A stretch of DNA of 64,000 bases from an uncultured Ruminococcus sp. Its GTDB lineage: Bacteria; Bacillota; Clostridia; Oscillospirales; Ruminococcaceae. Of the stretch, positions 9,198 through 18,092 are shown piece after piece (the stretch's first letter is position 1; each line of letters opens with the position of its first letter). A model generated the notes under the pieces. It was not told the origin of the DNA. It ran no database searches and was given only the letters and a program-made list of their open reading frames with translations. Location: positions 1-64,000 of the forward strand of contig CAKSJP010000002.1 of the NCBI GenBank assembly GCA_934463425.1, read 5' to 3'. The position numbers and the translations under genes were made by a program.

Positions 9198-10541
9198 ATG
9201 CTGCCCGAAGCAGTTATCAAACACATTCACGCCAACCAGGACGATGCTGTAAAGACGCTGTCCCGGCTCATCAGCTTCCCCAGTGTTGCCGCACCGCAGC
9301 CCCAGGACGGATACCCTTACGGCAAGCCTGCCGCAGATGCCCTGGACTTTATGCTGCACCAGCTGGAAGAACTGGGCATGACCTGCACCAACTATGAATA
9401 CCACATGGGCGCTGCCGACTGGGACGCTTCCCTGCCGCCGCATCTGGGGATTCTGTGCCATCTGGACGTTGTCCCGGCTGTGCCGTCCAACTGGCAGTCT
9501 GACCCGTTCACCGCAGAGATCCGGGACGGCAGGCTCTACGGCAGAGGCGCCATTGACGACAAAGGCCCGGCGGTAGCAGTACTGTATGCCCTCCGCGCCA
9601 TCCGGGAAGCCGGCATTCCCCTGCGGAAAAACGTCCGGTTTCTCCTGGGCTGCAACGAAGAAAACGGCTCTACCGATCTGGAATACTACATGGCACACCA
9701 CACCATGCCGCCGCTGGTATTCACCCCGGACGGCAGCTACCCCATCATCCACCTGGAAAAGGGCATGCTCCGGCTGAAATTCACCAAGGAGACTGCTGAC
9801 CCCATCGCCCAGTTCTCCGCCGGCACTGCACCCAACGCTGTTTCGGCAGATGCCGCTGTAAGCCTTTCTGCGGCGTTCTGCGGCACAGCAAAACCAGGCA
9901 GTCAAATTACCCGGCAAGACGGCAAACTCGCCTACAAGGGCATTGCAGCCCATGCTTCCACGCCGGAAAGCGGCGACAACGCCATCACCGGACTGCTGAC
10001 CTATCTGGGCAGTGACAGTGCCTTTGCCGACTGCCGGGCGCTGACAGAGCTGTTCCCCCACGGCTGCACCGACGGCAGCGGACTGACCATCGCCTGCGCA
10101 GACACCGAATCCGGCGCACTCACCTGCATTTGCAGCATGCTCCATGTGGAAAACGGTGTGCTCACCGGCTGTGTGGACATCCGTTTCCCGGTCTGCACCA
10201 CCAAGGAGGCAGTTCTGGAACAGGTGCAGGCTGCCTTTGCCGCAAAGGGATTCCGGTGTGAGGCGAGCATCCAGAGCGATCCCCACCACACCCCCAAGGA
10301 CACGCCCTTTGTACAGGACCTGCTGGCAGTCTATGAGGAGCAGACCGGCACGCCGGGCGAGTGCATCGCCATCGGCGGCGGCACTTATGTCCATGACATT
10401 CCCGGCGGCGTGGCGTTCGGCATGGAATACCCCGACTGGGACTACCATATGCACGGAGACGATGAGTTCCTGCCGCTGGAACAGCTGGAGGAAAACACCC
10501 GGATGATGGCGGCGGCGATCCTGCGAATCTGCGGGGAATGA
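9198..10541 (+). CDS. pepV: M20 family dipeptidase (PepV-like)
   Basis: This zinc- or manganese-dependent cytosolic dipeptidase finishes peptide breakdown. The 447 residues are somewhat shorter than the usual 460-470. Metal ligands are visible in HLDVVPA (about residue 85), GRGAIDDKGP, GCNEENGSTD, the catalytic-domain TPDGSYP and the C-terminal MHGDDE. The central lid domain, typical of PepV, begins after IHLEKGMLRL. The ribosome site is AGAAAGGAT. It lies directly downstream of the MITE-like element. Sapep-type dipeptidase is an equivalent name. Confidence 0.9.
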   Translation: MLPEAVIKHIHANQDDAVKTLSRLISFPSVAAPQPQDGYPYGKPAADALDFMLHQLEELGMTCTNYEYHMGAADWDASLPPHLGILCHLDVVPAVPSNWQSDPFTAEIRDGRLYGRGAIDDKGPAVAVLYALRAIREAGIPLRKNVRFLLGCNEENGSTDLEYYMAHHTMPPLVFTPDGSYPIIHLEKGMLRLKFTKETADPIAQFSAGTAPNAVSADAAVSLSAAFCGTAKPGSQITRQDGKLAYKGIAAHASTPESGDNAITGLLTYLGSDSAFADCRALTELFPHGCTDGSGLTIACADTESGALTCICSMLHVENGVLTGCVDIRFPVCTTKEAVLEQVQAAFAAKGFRCEASIQSDPHHTPKDTPFVQDLLAVYEEQTGTPGECIAIGGGTYVHDIPGGVAFGMEYPDWDYHMHGDDEFLPLEQLEENTRMMAAAILRICGE

Positions 10542-10548
10542 AGGCGAA

Positions 10549-10785
10549 ATGAAGATGACCAAAAAAGCGTTAGAAAGAAAATTACATGAGTTAAACATTG
10601 ACAAACGCGCATATGACCTAAATGGCGGCCTTCCAAATGAGACATATTGCATAGAAGAATCTAATGGGAAATGGTATACTTACTATTCAGAACGAGGAAA
10701 ACGCACTTCATTCAATTCGTTTGAAACAGAAGAAGAAGCATGCCAGTACTTTTTGGATTGGCTCAAGTATACTTTTCATATCTGA
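10549..10785 (+). CDS. Small acidic protein, immunity-like (Imm59-like)
   Basis: The 78-residue soluble protein has an aspartate- and tyrosine-rich middle (LNGGLPNETYCIEES, WYTYYSERGKRTSFNSF) and an acidic helical end (TEEEACQYFLDWL). This pattern recalls the small Imm59-type immunity proteins of polymorphic toxin systems, judged from memory without a search. The DNA is clearly more AT-rich than both flanks, and the next gene is also immunity-like, which suggests recent acquisition. The start has only a weak upstream ribosome site (AAGGCG). No toxin gene is nearby. Confidence 0.65.
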   Translation: MKMTKKALERKLHELNIDKRAYDLNGGLPNETYCIEESNGKWYTYYSERGKRTSFNSFETEEEACQYFLDWLKYTFHI

Positions 10786-10840
10786 TATAATATCAGACTT
10801 TGCAGTTCTTAGAAGAAAGTATAAAGCAGGAGACATAAAT

Positions 10841-11308
10841 ATGTGGTTCAAATATAATATAAACGGCATCACAATGCAGCTTCAAATCACGGGATATCAA
10901 AAAACAGATTTACAAAATTGGGATGATTGCTGGTGTCATATTGTGCTGCATTTAGAATCTCCAACATGGTTGGCTTTTCACTTGGAAGATGAATGCCTGC
11001 TTTCCTGTGAAATTGATAGCCTGATACATAACTTAACACTTTTCTGTAATGGTCAGCTTTCTGAAACCGTCACAATGGAATGTATTGAACCAAACTTCTC
11101 CTTTGTTTTTGACCCGGAAGAATGCGCAGTCAATTGGAATATTTTTTTCTGGGCGGACAAGGGCACTATAACAGACAATCATCTATCCCTGGCATTATAT
11201 GAAGATGGAGCTTCGGCGCTTTTGACTTATCTCAAGATTGTCACCGGAACTTTATCTGAACACAGCCCTGTTGTCACACAACTGATCAAAAAAAACATCC
11301 TCTGTTAA
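10841..11308 (+). CDS. WapI-like immunity protein
   Basis: The start at ATG 10841 follows CAGGAGAC; an in-frame extension upstream overlaps the previous gene and lacks a ribosome site. The 155 residues open with KYNINGITMQLQITGYQ, then DCWCHIVLHLES, DECLLSCEIDSLIHNL and a beta-rich second half. This order (a beta strand, a D-x-W motif and an acidic ECLLSCEIxxL helix) resembles the family named after WapI, the antitoxin of the B. subtilis WapA contact toxin. It is AT-rich like its upstream neighbour. With no toxin in the window it would be an orphan immunity gene. The family call is moderate. Confidence 0.62.
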   Translation: MWFKYNINGITMQLQITGYQKTDLQNWDDCWCHIVLHLESPTWLAFHLEDECLLSCEIDSLIHNLTLFCNGQLSETVTMECIEPNFSFVFDPEECAVNWNIFFWADKGTITDNHLSLALYEDGASALLTYLKIVTGTLSEHSPVVTQLIKKNILC

Positions 11309-11322
11309 AAAGGAGAGAAACC

Positions 11323-11871
11323 ATGACACTCACCCCCAACCTCATTGCCTGCCTTGCCATCGGCGGCGCAGGCATCCTCACCGCCCTGCTGTCCATCCCC
11401 TTTTTCCGGCGGACAGGAAAGCTCCGGCGGCGCTGCTCTGCCCGAACAGAGGGAACTGTGATACGCTATCACTACCAGCCAAAGCAAAGCGGCGGCCCGT
11501 CTATCGCTCCGGTGGCGGCATTTCAGGTGAACGGTGTAGGCTACACTGCCCGTCTCCACTATAAGAGTGCGGCGACCGTTTCCAAATCGGCGATCTTTTT
11601 CCGGAACGATGCCGACCCGAAAACCTGCATCGCCGTGCGGAACGACATTTTTCACGCCCGGCTGGAGTATCGTCCCCGGAGCATGGAGGAAATGGCACGG
11701 GAGACCTGGCGGCCCGGCAGCAGGCTGCCTGTGGTCTATGATCCGGATGATCCCAAGTGTGCCTACATCGACCATGTGGTATCCAAGGCAAGCGTGGCAG
11801 GCATCACGCTGCTGTGCGTCGGCATAGGGCTGGCTGGGCTGGCGATGCTGGGCGCAGGATTATTCTCATAA
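11323..11871 (+). CDS. Membrane protein, DUF3592-like
   Basis: The 182 residues have one hydrophobic helix at each end (IACLAIGGAGILTALLSIPF and ASVAGITLLCVGIGLAGLAM) around a soluble beta-rich region with TEGTVIRYHY, VAAFQVNGVGYTA and GSRLPVVYDPDDPKCAYID. The last motif, with the loop before the second helix, is the hallmark of DUF3592-like proteins. Function is unknown. AGGAGAGAAACC precedes the ATG. The GC-rich base composition of the window resumes here after two AT-rich genes. Confidence 0.8.
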   Translation: MTLTPNLIACLAIGGAGILTALLSIPFFRRTGKLRRRCSARTEGTVIRYHYQPKQSGGPSIAPVAAFQVNGVGYTARLHYKSAATVSKSAIFFRNDADPKTCIAVRNDIFHARLEYRPRSMEEMARETWRPGSRLPVVYDPDDPKCAYIDHVVSKASVAGITLLCVGIGLAGLAMLGAGLFS

Positions 11872-11955
11872 CAGACAGAAACAAGCTCAAAAAAACAGAC
11901 ATGAAAATCACGTCAACAAACTCCTATGATTATTGGGAAAAGCGGGGAATCAAAA

Positions 11956-12999
11956 ATGAAAATACAAAAGAAAAGACTGCCGGACAATATTTCCCGGCAG
12001 CTGGAAAAAATCGTAAAATTTGTAAAAAAGCAGTTTTCAAATGTAAAATCAGCATTGAAAAATCTGTGGAACCGTCTCAGATCACTGCAAAGGCAGCCAG
12101 CCCGGCAAAAAAGCCAGTCCGTCCCGGCACAGAACGCCCCGGCAGCCGTGCAAAAGCGACACATTCGCTATGACCGTATACTCCTGGCTGCACTGCTGCT
12201 TCTTCTCATTGTATTTCTGCTGGTCATGCTGATCCGCTGTGCCGCAAACAGCGGAAAACCCGATGTACAAACAGCAAATGCACCGGCAGTCACCACCACC
12301 GCAGTCACAACACTCTCACCGGAACAGCTGCAGCAGCGCCATACGCTCTATCCGCAGGCCATCACAGTAGTAGGCGATTCCATTGCCTCCGGCTTTGCCC
12401 TGTATGACGCTATTCCGGAAGAAAACGGTCTGGCAAAGGGATGCATTGCCATCCGCAACATTCACGATTTCACCTTTGCAGACAGCAGCGGCACAGAAAA
12501 GGATATTCTGGAGATACTCCAGGAAAAACAGCCGCCGTACATCTACTTATCCATGGGAATGAATGACATCAATCTGCTCAGTGCAGAGGAATACACTGCA
12601 CAATACGCCGCAGAGATCGAAAAAATTCTGAACCTCTGTCCGGACAGCGATATTATTGTTGCCGGGATCACGCCCATTCTGCCCACCTCAGATTTCACCA
12701 GCAATACCAACATTCAGCAATATAACGCTGCCCTGGCGCAAATGGTACAGCAGCTGGGCAAAGAGAATGTTGCCTACTTTGACGCATACGCTGTAATCAG
12801 CGACCCGGTCTCCGGCGGTCTGGCTGAAGCGTACTCTGCCGGAGACGGTGTGCATCTGGGGACTGCCGCATATCCTGCCATGCTGGATGCGCTCTGCCCC
12901 CTGCTGGACACCATGCCTGTTCCGCCGGCATTTCCGGCACTGGAACAACGTCTGACCGAGACTACCGCCACCGAAACAACTGCTTCCGGCACAGAATAA
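11956..12999 (+). CDS. Membrane-anchored SGNH/GDSL hydrolase
   Basis: The ATG at 11956, after GCGGGGA, is preferred over 11926. The roughly 70-residue basic N-terminal tail is cytosolic; one helix (LLAALLLLLIVFLLVMLIRC) anchors the protein, and a Thr/Ala-rich linker leads to an extracellular SGNH domain. Block I is VVGDSIASG with the nucleophile Ser, block III is MGMNDINL, and block V is GDGVHLG with the Asp-x-x-His pair. Such enzymes deacetylate or de-esterify cell-wall or plant polysaccharides; the substrate is not evident. Length is 347 residues. The end of the protein is Thr-rich. Confidence 0.88.
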   Translation: MKIQKKRLPDNISRQLEKIVKFVKKQFSNVKSALKNLWNRLRSLQRQPARQKSQSVPAQNAPAAVQKRHIRYDRILLAALLLLLIVFLLVMLIRCAANSGKPDVQTANAPAVTTTAVTTLSPEQLQQRHTLYPQAITVVGDSIASGFALYDAIPEENGLAKGCIAIRNIHDFTFADSSGTEKDILEILQEKQPPYIYLSMGMNDINLLSAEEYTAQYAAEIEKILNLCPDSDIIVAGITPILPTSDFTSNTNIQQYNAALAQMVQQLGKENVAYFDAYAVISDPVSGGLAEAYSAGDGVHLGTAAYPAMLDALCPLLDTMPVPPAFPALEQRLTETTATETTASGTE

Positions 13000-13008
13000 C
13001 AGCACACA

Positions 13009-13051
13009 AAACACTGCACAAAATGACGGCTTCTTTGTGCAGTGTTTTTTT
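13009..13051 (+). terminator. Rho-independent terminator
   Basis: AAACACTGCACAAA pairs with TTTGTGCAGTGTTT and is followed by Ts, just after the SGNH hydrolase gene. Confidence 0.88.
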
Positions 13052-13160
13052 GTGCTTTACGAACATTTAACGCCAAAATTTGTTGGAAATTAACCTTTCT
13101 GTGGTATACTGTTAGCAGAACCCCTCATAAATTCTGCAATTCACAGAAAGGATACCACAC

Positions 13161-14660
13161 ATGAAAACAAGCAAGCAAAAACGATTTGCCGCCATTTTCG
13201 CCGGAATGCTCTGCGTCAGCTGTCTGAGCGCGCCCCTCGCCGTGGATGCGGAATCCACCGGAACTTCCGGTGAAAACGACTCCATCGCCGCAGCAGAGGA
13301 GCTGCCGCTGAATACCGCAGTTTCCGGCGATATTTCCGCAAAAGGCGACAAGGATTTCTACAAGCTCACTCTCCCGGAGGACGGCGTGCTGCAAATTGGC
13401 GTAACTGCCAGCTGGGTCTCGGACTTCGGGGACAGCTATCGCATCACATTCTACGATGCCGCCGGCACTGAGATCAGCCAGGACGACAACGTCCACAGCA
13501 ACACCCAGTTCCCGGCAAACGGCTGGACAGCCGGCGTGTACTATCTCTCCCTTGCCCCTATCTACACGGACTATCCGCCCGCAAGCACCTATACCCTCAC
13601 CGCAAACTTCACCCCGAAGAGCCAGTGGGAAAGCGACAGCGCCTATGAGTTAGAGCCAAACGGCAACTTCAACACCGCTGCACCCATTGCACTGGCTGCA
13701 CCATGCAAGGGTGTTTTCAACAGCTATCAGGACACGGACTACTACACCTTCACCACCGACCAGCCCGGAAAGCTCTCTGTCACCCTCCGGGACGAGACAC
13801 AGAGCAGCTATTATCTGGGCTGGAGCGTGTTCCTCTACAACGGCGATCGGGAGCAGATCGGCGAAGCGAATCTGGCGCAGGGCACTGCCGCAGTGACGAT
13901 CCCGGAGCAGGGCTTTGACCCCGGCACGTTCTACATCCAGGTCAAGACAAATGCCCTGACGAACGAGAACTGGTTCAGTGCGGAGCAGTACACTCTCACC
14001 GCCGACTTCACTCCCACAGACGGCAGCTATGAGAGCGAACCAAACGACTCCCTCAGCCAGGCAGACGAGATGCAGCCGAACGCGCCCATCACCGGCAGAC
14101 TTTCCGCCTACAGCGACACCGACTATTACAAGGTGACACTGGACAGCGCCGCCCAGTTCTCTCTGGCATTGGAGCACGCGCTTCCGGAGAATCTCAAAAG
14201 CGACACGCCCTGGCGTATCCAGTGCTTCCGGTATGACGAGGCTTCCGGCAGTCTGGCGGCTGAGCCGACGCTCTCCATGGACGCAGCGCTGGGAGACACC
14301 GTGACCGAAAGCGAAACGGCGCTGACACGGGGCGGCACATTTTACATTGCCGTGACAAGCACCACCGCCGCAAGCGACATGGCGTACACCCTGACCATGC
14401 ACACCGAGACCCTGACCTATGAAAAGGGCGATGTCAACAGCGACGGCACAGTCAACGCCATGGACGTTTCAGCGCTGCTGGTATCCTCTGCGAGACAGGC
14501 GGTAAGCAGCACCGAGGGCGTTCTCACCGGCGCAGGGGTTCTGGCGGCAGATGTCAACGAGGATGACGAGATCAACGCCATGGACGCTTCCTATATCCTC
14601 ACCTACGCCGCAAAAATGGGCGCAGGACTGGATGCCAGCTGGGAAATGCTTCTGCAATAA
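13161..14660 (+). CDS. Secreted dockerin protein with three PPC-type repeats
   Basis: The signal peptide is MKTSKQKRFAAIFAGMLC..., cleaved near AVDAE. Three tandem units of about 126 residues follow, starting near bases 13275, 13655 and 14037. Each shows the pre-peptidase C-terminal (PPC) pattern: END/EPN, A..L..N..V.G.I, then D.D.YKLTL and GTFYI/GVYYLS. The C-terminus is a dockerin with two Ca-loops (DVNSDGTVNAMDVSALLVSS and DVNEDDEINAMDASYILTYA). No enzyme domain is seen, so this is likely a non-catalytic cellulosome subunit, perhaps a binding protein. An extended -10 box (TGGTATACT, 13102-13110) precedes it. It is a paralogue of the next gene. Confidence 0.88.
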   Translation: MKTSKQKRFAAIFAGMLCVSCLSAPLAVDAESTGTSGENDSIAAAEELPLNTAVSGDISAKGDKDFYKLTLPEDGVLQIGVTASWVSDFGDSYRITFYDAAGTEISQDDNVHSNTQFPANGWTAGVYYLSLAPIYTDYPPASTYTLTANFTPKSQWESDSAYELEPNGNFNTAAPIALAAPCKGVFNSYQDTDYYTFTTDQPGKLSVTLRDETQSSYYLGWSVFLYNGDREQIGEANLAQGTAAVTIPEQGFDPGTFYIQVKTNALTNENWFSAEQYTLTADFTPTDGSYESEPNDSLSQADEMQPNAPITGRLSAYSDTDYYKVTLDSAAQFSLALEHALPENLKSDTPWRIQCFRYDEASGSLAAEPTLSMDAALGDTVTESETALTRGGTFYIAVTSTTAASDMAYTLTMHTETLTYEKGDVNSDGTVNAMDVSALLVSSARQAVSSTEGVLTGAGVLAADVNEDDEINAMDASYILTYAAKMGAGLDASWEMLLQ

Positions 14661-14730
14661 GAAATCGATTCCAGATAAAACCAAGGTAATTTCCGCGCGT
14701 GAGAGCCATCAATTTAAACAAAAAGAGAAA

Positions 14731-14767
14731 AAAACGGCGTATTCTTTTACGAAATATGCCGTTTTTT
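14731..14767 (+). terminator. Rho-independent terminator
   Basis: AAAACGGCGTATT pairs with AATATGCCGTTTT, followed by TTC. It lies between the two PPC-dockerin genes. Confidence 0.88.
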
Positions 14768-14798
14768 CATGAAACGCCAAAAAATATCGTATAAATTG

Positions 14799-14827
14799 TT
14801 GCGGTGGCGCTTAAATTATGCTATAAT
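14799..14827 (+). promoter_or_regulatory. Promoter of the second PPC-dockerin gene
   Basis: TTGCGG (14799-14804), a 17-bp spacer and TATAAT (14822-14827), 33 bp before the start codon. Confidence 0.65.
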
Positions 14828-14860
14828 AAAGACAGAAATACAAGAAAGGGGTTGCGTGAA

Positions 14861-16675
14861 ATGAAGCAATCGACCAAAAAGCTGCTGGCACTTCTCACCG
14901 CCGGCATGCTCTGCACAGGAAGTCTGGGATTCCTCCCGGCATCGGCAGAGACCGCGGGTGAGACAGACGAAAACAACACCATCGAGACCGCTGAAGCGAT
15001 CGAGGTGAATACGGAGGTAACTGGAAATCTGGCTACTGAAGATGATGTGGACTATTATCGTTTGGATCTGGCAGAAAATAGTTTGTTGGAACTGAGTTTT
15101 CAGCACAAGGATTTAAACAGCTCCGGAAGATATTGGAAAATTACAATTGCAGATTCTGATGGAACCACTCTCCAGGAATGGGATAACAACGGCTCTCAGA
15201 CAGTCTATAAGACACCGCAAATGGGATTTGGGGCTGGAACCTATTATCTTATCGTTGAAGGTGATGGTTATCGTTACAGTGACGTTAACTATACGATGAC
15301 TGTCACCGCTAATACCACTGGTTCTTTTGAAACTGAAAGAAATAATACACTTGAAGATGCAAGCGAAATTCTCTTAAATACACCATGTGTCGGTAATCTC
15401 TACAAAGATGGAGATATTGACTATTATAAGCTGACTTTGACCGAGGATAGCTTATTAGAATTGAATTTTGCACACAAGGATTTAAACAGCAGCAGCACAT
15501 GTTGGAAATACTCTATTGCAGATGATGAAGGTACAATTCTTCAAACATGGAACAATGAAGGTTCTGATATAAATCAAAAGACACCCAAAATGGGATTTGG
15601 AGAAGGAACTTACTATATCATCGTAGAGGGTATAAGTCTTTTTTACAGTGATATCAATTATACATTAACTGTAAATTCTGATAACACTGGCAGCTTTGAA
15701 ACCGAAAAAAATGATGCCGTTGAAGATGCAAGTGAAATTGCTTTGAACACACCTTTTGTAGGAAATCTCTACAGAGAAAGAGATGTGGACTACTACAAAC
15801 TTACTCTGACAGAAGACAGCATGCTTGAACTGAATTTTCAACATAAAGACCTGAATAGTTCAAGCAGATACTGGAAATTCTCTATTGCAGACTCCGACGG
15901 AACTACACTTCAAACATGGGACAATGATGGTTCTGATACGAATCAAAAAACGCCGAAAATGGGATTTGAAAAAGGAATCTATTATCTTCTTGTAGAAAGC
16001 GATGGATTTTATTATAGTGATATCAATTATACAATAACTGTAAATTCCAGTACTTCCGGCAACTTTGAAACCGAAAAAAATGATTTGATTGAAAATGCAG
16101 ATGCTGTTCCTGTTGCAACTGCTTGCACCGGAAACCTTTATCGTGAAAGAGATGTGGACTACTACAGCTTCACACTGGAGAACACAAGCAATGTTTCTAT
16201 TATGTTCCAACATGTTGACCTGAACAGCTCAAGCACCTACTGGGAATACTCCCTTTTGGATGAAAATGGAAAGGAGTTTTTCATTCAGGATTCCAAGGGA
16301 ACTGATGTGAAAATCACTTCGGATTCTACAAAGTTGGATGCCGGAACATACTATGTCAAAGTAACTAGCGATAGTTTCTATCACTCCGACGCCAACTACA
16401 CCCTCACCATCAACGCCGACGAGATCACCTACCTCAAGGGCGATGTCAACAGCGACGGCACAGTCAACGCCATGGACGTTTCAGCGCTGCTGGTTTCCTC
16501 CGCAAGACAGGCGGTAGGCTACACCGAGGGCGTTCTCACCGGCGCAGAGGTTCTGGCGGCAGATGTCAACGAGGATGACGAGATCAACGCCATGGACGCT
16601 TCCTATATCCTCACCTACGCCGCAAAAATGGGCGCAGGACTGGATGCAGACTGGGATTCGCTCATCGGAAAATAA
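14861..16675 (+). CDS. Secreted dockerin protein with four PPC-like repeats
   Basis: The start at ATG 14861 follows AGAAAGGGG. A signal peptide (KLLALLTAGMLCTGSLGFLP, cleavage near ASAE) precedes four tandem units of about 123 residues, beginning near bases 14973, 15339, 15711 and 16080. Each unit carries VxGNL, DxDYYxLxL, QHKDLNSSxxYW and GTYYxIVE. The dockerin from about 16437 is nearly identical in DNA to that of the upstream paralogue. The central 1.3 kb is much more AT-rich and uses different codons from the two ends, suggesting a mosaic gene. No catalytic motif is visible. Confidence 0.88.
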   Translation: MKQSTKKLLALLTAGMLCTGSLGFLPASAETAGETDENNTIETAEAIEVNTEVTGNLATEDDVDYYRLDLAENSLLELSFQHKDLNSSGRYWKITIADSDGTTLQEWDNNGSQTVYKTPQMGFGAGTYYLIVEGDGYRYSDVNYTMTVTANTTGSFETERNNTLEDASEILLNTPCVGNLYKDGDIDYYKLTLTEDSLLELNFAHKDLNSSSTCWKYSIADDEGTILQTWNNEGSDINQKTPKMGFGEGTYYIIVEGISLFYSDINYTLTVNSDNTGSFETEKNDAVEDASEIALNTPFVGNLYRERDVDYYKLTLTEDSMLELNFQHKDLNSSSRYWKFSIADSDGTTLQTWDNDGSDTNQKTPKMGFEKGIYYLLVESDGFYYSDINYTITVNSSTSGNFETEKNDLIENADAVPVATACTGNLYRERDVDYYSFTLENTSNVSIMFQHVDLNSSSTYWEYSLLDENGKEFFIQDSKGTDVKITSDSTKLDAGTYYVKVTSDSFYHSDANYTLTINADEITYLKGDVNSDGTVNAMDVSALLVSSARQAVGYTEGVLTGAEVLAADVNEDDEINAMDASYILTYAAKMGAGLDADWDSLIGK

Positions 16676-16685
16676 GTTTCCTCTG

Positions 16686-16717
16686 AGGCAATACCGTGCA
16701 AGGCTTGTGCGGTGTCT
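16686..16717. repeat. Palindromic interspersed repeat, copy 1
   Basis: The GGCAATACCG.GCAA...TTGTGC.GGTGT hairpin resembles those at 28060-28117 and 53387-53416, which share the core CCGCACAA/TTGTGCGG. It is non-coding and lies just after a stop codon. Confidence 0.45.
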
Positions 16718-16734
16718 GTCCTATATCATACGCA

Positions 16735-16770
16735 AAAACGGCTGCAAGCTCTGTGCTTACAGCCGTTTTT
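16735..16770. terminator. Bidirectional terminator
   Basis: AAAACGGCTG pairs with CAGCCGTTTT, with A and T runs on both sides. It sits between the convergent PPC-dockerin gene and the 2-oxoacid oxidoreductase operon and can serve both. Confidence 0.88.
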
Positions 16771-16800
16771 GTATCCGATGCCTTTTTTGCAGGAAACGGT

Positions 16801-17337
16801 TTATTTTTTCTCTGCCATGCCCAGTTCGATGGCCTTGAGATTTGCTTCAGTGAGGTGCGCGCGCTTCGGCGGAATGCACTTCTCCATTGCCTTTTTCACG
16901 GTCTCCATGCTGAACAGGCTGGTCTCCGCCAGCATTCTGCCCAGCAGCACCATATTTGCCGCGCCGTTCAGTCCGGCATTGGTCGCAATATCCGTTGCCG
17001 GCAGAGAGATGGCGGTAATATCTGTGCGCTCACAGGTCTCCTCCACGATGGAGTTGTCGAACAGCACCAGACCGCCCGGCTTTACCGCATCAATAAACTT
17101 GTTGTAAGACGGGCCGTTCATGGCGATGAGGTAATCCGGTGTTGTCACCAGAGGAGAACCAATCGGCTCATCTGAGATGCAGACGGAACAGTTTGCCGTA
17201 CCGCCGCGCATTTCCGGGCCATAGGACGGCAGCCAGCTCAGCTCCTTGCCATCCATCAGACCGCAGTATGCCAGAACCTTTCCGGCAAACAGGATACCCT
17301 GTCCGCCGAAGCCTGCTAAAATGATTTCAGTTGTCAT
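16801..17337 (-). CDS. korC: 2-oxoacid:ferredoxin oxidoreductase, gamma subunit
   Basis: This is the last gene of a four-gene operon encoding a TPP- and ferredoxin-dependent 2-oxoacid oxidoreductase, which converts a 2-oxoacid plus CoA to acyl-CoA, CO2 and reduced ferredoxin. The 178 residues show the gamma-domain signature ILAGFGGQGILFAGKVLA at the start, then SYGPEMRGGTANCSVCIS. The start codon overlaps the beta-subunit stop by 4 bases. Whether the substrate is 2-oxoglutarate (Kor) or a branched-chain 2-oxoacid (Vor) cannot be decided, so the symbol is nominal. Confidence 0.9.
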   Translation of the reverse strand: MTTEIILAGFGGQGILFAGKVLAYCGLMDGKELSWLPSYGPEMRGGTANCSVCISDEPIGSPLVTTPDYLIAMNGPSYNKFIDAVKPGGLVLFDNSIVEETCERTDITAISLPATDIATNAGLNGAANMVLLGRMLAETSLFSMETVKKAMEKCIPPKRAHLTEANLKAIELGMAEKK

Positions 17338-18092
17338 GCCTTTGCGCCCTCCTCTGCGGTAACATCCTTATACACGCCCAGCGGATAGTACGGGATCATC
17401 TTATCCTTGACGAACTGCATGGACTCTGTGGGAGACATGCCCCAGTTGGTGGGGCATGTGGAAAGTACCTCGATGATGGAAAGACCGCGCTTTTCCTTTT
17501 CATTCTCAAACGCCTTGCGGATCGCTTTCTTTGCCTCACGGATGTGGGGCACACTGTCGATGGCAACGCGCTGTGCCAGTGCCGTACCGCTGAGAGTCGC
17601 CATCATCTCGCAGATGCGGATGGGATAGCCGGCAGTCTCTACGTTTCTGCCGAACGGTGTGGTCTGGGTCACCTGTCCCGGCAGCGTGGTGGGTGCCATC
17701 TGTCCGCCGGTCATGCCATAGGTGGTGTTGTTGATAAAGATGACCACAATGTTTTCGCCGCGTGTGCCCACATGGACGGTCTCAGCTGTACCGATGGCAG
17801 CCAGGTCGCCGTCGCCCTGATAGGAAAAGACGAACTTGTCCGGATTCACGCGCTTCGCACCAGTCGCCACCGCCGGCGCTCTGCCGTGGGGCGCTTCAAT
17901 TACGTCGCAGCCGAAATAGTTATAGGACATAACGGAGCATCCTACCGGAACCACACCGATGGTGTCCCCCTCGATGCCCATTTCATCAATGACTTCGCAG
18001 ACCAGACGGTGTACGATACCGTGGCCGCAGCCCGGGCAGAAGTGTGTGGACACATCCAGCAGGGACTTGGGATGATCAAATACAACAGCCAT
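17334..18092 (-). CDS. korB: 2-oxoacid:ferredoxin oxidoreductase, beta (TPP-binding) subunit
   Basis: The start at 18092 has AGGAGGT upstream, and the ATG overlaps the alpha stop by one base (TAATG). The 252 residues bind thiamine pyrophosphate through FCPGCGHGIVHRL near the N-terminus and the GDGD...N motif (YQGDGDLAAIG, then INNTTYGMTGGQMAPTT). The order alpha-beta-gamma with tight overlaps indicates equal translation. The C-terminal CPTNWGMSP is typical of this subunit in Clostridia. Confidence 0.92.
   Translation of the reverse strand: MAVVFDHPKSLLDVSTHFCPGCGHGIVHRLVCEVIDEMGIEGDTIGVVPVGCSVMSYNYFGCDVIEAPHGRAPAVATGAKRVNPDKFVFSYQGDGDLAAIGTAETVHVGTRGENIVVIFINNTTYGMTGGQMAPTTLPGQVTQTTPFGRNVETAGYPIRICEMMATLSGTALAQRVAIDSVPHIREAKKAIRKAFENEKEKRGLSIIEVLSTCPTNWGMSPTESMQFVKDKMIPYYPLGVYKDVTAEEGAKA

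Noticed and set aside
9135..10652. Minus-strand open frame of 505 codons opposite the dipeptidase
   Set aside because: Runs across a MITE-like element and the pepV gene; no start signal and no motifs.
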